64,000 bases of DNA from assembly GCF_040712075.1 (NCBI RefSeq), contig NZ_JBFCVL010000001.1, forward strand, positions 193,501 through 257,500, in the 5' to 3' direction. Both the position numbers and the translations under genes were made by a program. Below are positions 61,800-64,000 of this stretch, one piece after another. The notes under the pieces were generated by a model. The model worked only from the letters and a program-made list of their open reading frames with translations. It made no database searches and had not been told where the DNA came from. Position 1 is the first letter of the stretch. Each line of letters opens with the position of its first letter. The stretch comes from Fodinicurvata sp. EGI_FJ10296. Its GTDB lineage: Bacteria > Pseudomonadota > Alphaproteobacteria > DSM-16000 > Inquilinaceae.

Positions 61800-62855
61800 A
61801 TGATGGCACCATTGGCCCTGCCGGAACCGGTGGCCGAGGCGCTGGGGCGCATGCTCGATCCGGCCCGGACCGGACAGGGGGCCGGGCAGGGGGCCATGAT
61901 CGAGCGGTACCGCAACCGCCGCGAACCCGGCGCCGCCGGTCTGGTCTCCGACGCGGAACGCCGTGCCTATCTCCGCCACCGGTTTCCGGCAACATTTGCC
62001 GCCGTATCGGCCGCTCTGGCGACGATGCCGCCCGCTCTTGCGGCCGGGATCGCCGACGCCGTCGATCTGGGCGCCGGAACGGGGGCGTCAGCCGCCGCTG
62101 CGGCCGTGCGACTTCCGGGGCTGACGGCCATGACGATCATCGATTCCGATCGTGCCGCTCTGGCGCTCGCCGAACCGCTGGTCGCTGCGGCGAACCCGGA
62201 TCTCGCGGTCACCACCCGCACGGCCGATGCTGCGGCCGGTCTGGCGCGGGTCCATTCGGGCGGCGCCGACCTCGTCATGGCGTCGTACCTTCTCAACGAA
62301 CTTCCGGGCGACCGCGCCGACACGGTCACCGACGCGATGTGGCACAGCGCCCGCCGGGCGGTTCTGATCGTCGAGCCGGGCAGCCGCGTCGGATTCGCAG
62401 CGCTGATCCGCGCCCGGCAGCGGTTGATCGATCTCGGCGCCCGGCTACTCGCGCCCTGCCCGCATGTCCGGGCGTGCCCGATGGGAGAGCCGGGACAAGG
62501 CGACGACTGGTGCCACTTTCCGCTGGGCTACGACGATCCGTTCGAGGACCAACAGGGCCGATCGACCGAGAAGATCAGCTTCGTGCTGGCCATCCTGCCC
62601 TCGGATGAAACCGACGCCGACGGCATCGCATCCCCCGCCGACAACCGTATCGTCAAGGCGCCGATGCGGCGCACGGGCCATGTCGTGCTCGACCTCTGCA
62701 CCCGAAGCGGTACGCTGGAGCGACGCACCGTCACCAGACGCCAGGGCAAGGACTACAAGGCCGCCCGCGCCGCCGACTGGGGCGATGCCTGGCCGGATAC
62801 CCAAGCTGGCGACCTATCCGGGGGCCCATCCGATACCGAGGGAGATCCGTCATGA
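61800..62855 (+). CDS. Rsm22-family methyltransferase-like protein
   Basis: A 351-aa protein of the small-ribosomal-subunit Rsm22 family, related to the mitochondrial ribosome-assembly factor METTL17. The SAM-type motif I is 'AVDLGAGTGASAAAAAVRL'. The family cysteine cluster is 'LAPCPHVRACPMGEPGQGDD' then 'WCHFPLGY', the proposed Fe-S or zinc site. The conserved 'EPGSRVGFAALIRAR' follows 'ASYLLNELP'. ATG 61800 has gagg 8 nt upstream. Its stop overlaps the next start (ATGA), so it is co-translated with a CoA ligase, an odd place for a ribosome factor. Confidence 0.82.
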   Translation: MMAPLALPEPVAEALGRMLDPARTGQGAGQGAMIERYRNRREPGAAGLVSDAERRAYLRHRFPATFAAVSAALATMPPALAAGIADAVDLGAGTGASAAAAAVRLPGLTAMTIIDSDRAALALAEPLVAAANPDLAVTTRTADAAAGLARVHSGGADLVMASYLLNELPGDRADTVTDAMWHSARRAVLIVEPGSRVGFAALIRARQRLIDLGARLLAPCPHVRACPMGEPGQGDDWCHFPLGYDDPFEDQQGRSTEKISFVLAILPSDETDADGIASPADNRIVKAPMRRTGHVVLDLCTRSGTLERRTVTRRQGKDYKAARAADWGDAWPDTQAGDLSGGPSDTEGDPS

Positions 62856-64000
62856 CCACACCCACCCGACCCGGTGAGCAGGGCTCAGATATCCCCGGGC
62901 CCTTCGACGCAAGGGAAACGCGCGATCCGGCCGAGCGTGAGGCCGCGCAGTTCGCTGCCCTGGCTTCGCTGTTGGACCGGGCAAAGCAGAGCGTTCCCGC
63001 CTATGTCGATACCCTGGCCGACATCGACCCGGCCGCCGTCACTGACCGCGAAGGTTTGGCAGCACTGCCGCTGGTGCGGAAATCGGACCTGCCGGAGCGC
63101 CAGAGCCGGCATCCCCCCTTTGGCGGCATGACGGGCACAGCGACCTCGGCACTGGCGCGGATCTTCGCATCACCAGGGCCGATCTACGACCCCGAGGCGC
63201 ACCGGACGGACTACTGGCGCACTGCCCGCGCTTTGCATGCCACGGGCATCCGGCCGGGCGACATCGTCCAGAACTGCTTTTCCTATCATTTCACGCCGGC
63301 CGGCTCGATGTTCGAAACCGGCGCCCATGCGCTCGGCTGCGCCGTCATCCCCGCCGGCGTGGGCAATACCGAGCTTCAGGCCCGGGCGCTCAACGACCTG
63401 GGGCCGCGCGCCTATGTCGGCACGCCCGACTTTCTCAAGACGATCCTGGAAAAGGTCGACGAGCTTGGCCTGGACGCGTCGTCGTTGACCCGCGCCCATG
63501 TCTCCGGCGGGCCGCTGTTCCCGGCGTTGCGCAGCTTTTACCAGGGCCGCGGCGTCACCTGCCTGCAAAGTTACGGCACCGCCGATATCGGCTTGATCGC
63601 CTATGAAACGCTGGGCCCGGACGGCATCAATCCGGGCCTTGTCGTCGACGAAGATGTGATCGTCGAGATCGTCCGGCCCGGCACCGGCGACCCGGTTCCG
63701 GCGGGCGAAGTTGGCGAGCTGGTGGTCACCACCCTCAATCCCGATTATCCGCTGATCCGGTTCGCCACCGGCGACATGTCGGCGGTACTGGACGCGCCCA
63801 GCCCTTGCGGCCGGACCAATATGCGCATCAAGGGCTGGATGGGCCGGGCCGACCAGACGACCAAGGTCAAGGGCCTGTTCGTTCATCCGTCGCAGGTGGC
63901 CCAGGTGCAGCGCCGGCACCCCGAACTTGCCCGCGTCCGGCTGGTCGTCAGCGGCGGTTCGGGCCCCGACGTCATGACGCTGAAGGCCGCGCTGAAAGAC
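62852..64000 (+). CDS. Phenylacetate-CoA ligase-like AMP-forming enzyme, 3' end outside window
   Basis: The frame is open for 383 codons to the window edge and lacks its stop. The product belongs to the PaaK-like adenylate-forming enzymes. Visible segments are 'AALPLVRKSDLPERQ', 'HATGIRPGDIVQNCFSYHF', 'LQSYGTADIGLIAYE' (the A5-like motif), 'VGELVVTTLNPDYPLIRFAT' and 'GDMSAVL'. The usual S-S-G-T-T-G loop is degenerate ('GMTGTATSALARIF'). It starts on an ATGA overlap with the Rsm22-type gene and is probably the second acid-activating enzyme of the operon. Confidence 0.87.
   Translation, partial: MTTPTRPGEQGSDIPGPFDARETRDPAEREAAQFAALASLLDRAKQSVPAYVDTLADIDPAAVTDREGLAALPLVRKSDLPERQSRHPPFGGMTGTATSALARIFASPGPIYDPEAHRTDYWRTARALHATGIRPGDIVQNCFSYHFTPAGSMFETGAHALGCAVIPAGVGNTELQARALNDLGPRAYVGTPDFLKTILEKVDELGLDASSLTRAHVSGGPLFPALRSFYQGRGVTCLQSYGTADIGLIAYETLGPDGINPGLVVDEDVIVEIVRPGTGDPVPAGEVGELVVTTLNPDYPLIRFATGDMSAVLDAPSPCGRTNMRIKGWMGRADQTTKVKGLFVHPSQVAQVQRRHPELARVRLVVSGGSGPDVMTLKAALKD

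Noticed and set aside
1-64000. CRISPR arrays, transposases, integrases, rRNA
   Set aside because: No regularly spaced repeats beyond the short tandems listed and no such genes among the coding frames examined.

Overview
The window reads as a chromosomal segment of a high-G+C alphaproteobacterium. The AMP-ligase/branched-chain-type ABC clusters, the ArsR-ArsC-ArsH operon, the Rsm22-type protein, the aconitase and the TRAP system all have a Rhodospirillales-like flavour. BCCT, OsmF/YehYXW-type and K+/H+ transport genes, with several acidic proteins, suggest a salt-exposed (marine or saline) lifestyle. I cannot name a genus from sequence alone. No rRNA, tRNA, CRISPR array or transposase was seen.

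Layout. 0.2-6.5 kb: SulP transporter and tandem universal stress protein, MHYT sensor kinase, BCCT transporter closed by a strong terminator. 6.6-18.7 kb: a sugar-acid/organic-acid region with a TRAP transporter (LacI-type operator upstream), an IlvD/Edd dehydratase, an aldo/keto reductase, an RraA-type aldolase, an Ldh-family dehydrogenase and an AraC regulator. It is interrupted by an AT-richer HEPN/Abi-like gene and by a compact arsRCH operon that lacks an efflux pump. 18.9-24.3 kb: the most unusual part. An ECF sigma factor with its zinc-finger anti-sigma is surrounded by a cupin, an ArsM-like methyltransferase fused to a four-helix membrane tail, and two copies of one methyltransferase gene with identical proteins. 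Three copies of one promoter motif, GGAAC-N16-CGTCCT with the same spacing, precede the cupin, the sigma factor and the second methyltransferase copy, which defines a small autoregulated regulon by eye. 24.4-32.8 kb: a large secreted metzincin-type protein convergent with a secreted helical-repeat protein, a DUF2254 membrane protein and a Na+/Ca2+-exchanger-type protein.

32.8-39.7 kb: potassium channel, K+/H+ antiporter of CvrA type and an OsmF-YehYXW-type osmoprotectant ABC operon. 40.0-41.6 kb: a phage-type lysis cassette (small membrane protein, GH108 endolysin, LLH-holin-like protein) preceded by a promoter-like sequence and an intrinsic terminator. 41.6-49.9 kb: lipoprotein, CBS protein, acidic periplasmic protein, divergent bfr/bfd iron-storage pair with a Fur/Irr-like box, a protein of unknown function, aconitase A and a small membrane protein. 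50-54.4 kb: MASE1 sensor kinase, alpha/beta hydrolase and a three-gene toxin-antitoxin-like operon of atypical base composition. 54.5-64 kb: an ABC importer of branched-chain amino-acid type interleaved with a large acyl-CoA ligase, an Rsm22-family protein and a phenylacetate-CoA-ligase-like gene that runs off the window.

How they work together (inference): the two CoA ligases and the Liv-type importer probably take up and activate a carboxylic acid. The TRAP, dehydratase and aldolase set probably handles sugar acids. BCCT, OsmF and K+ systems serve osmotic balance. The ECF module looks like a stress response whose outputs are small-molecule methyltransferases and an exported cupin.
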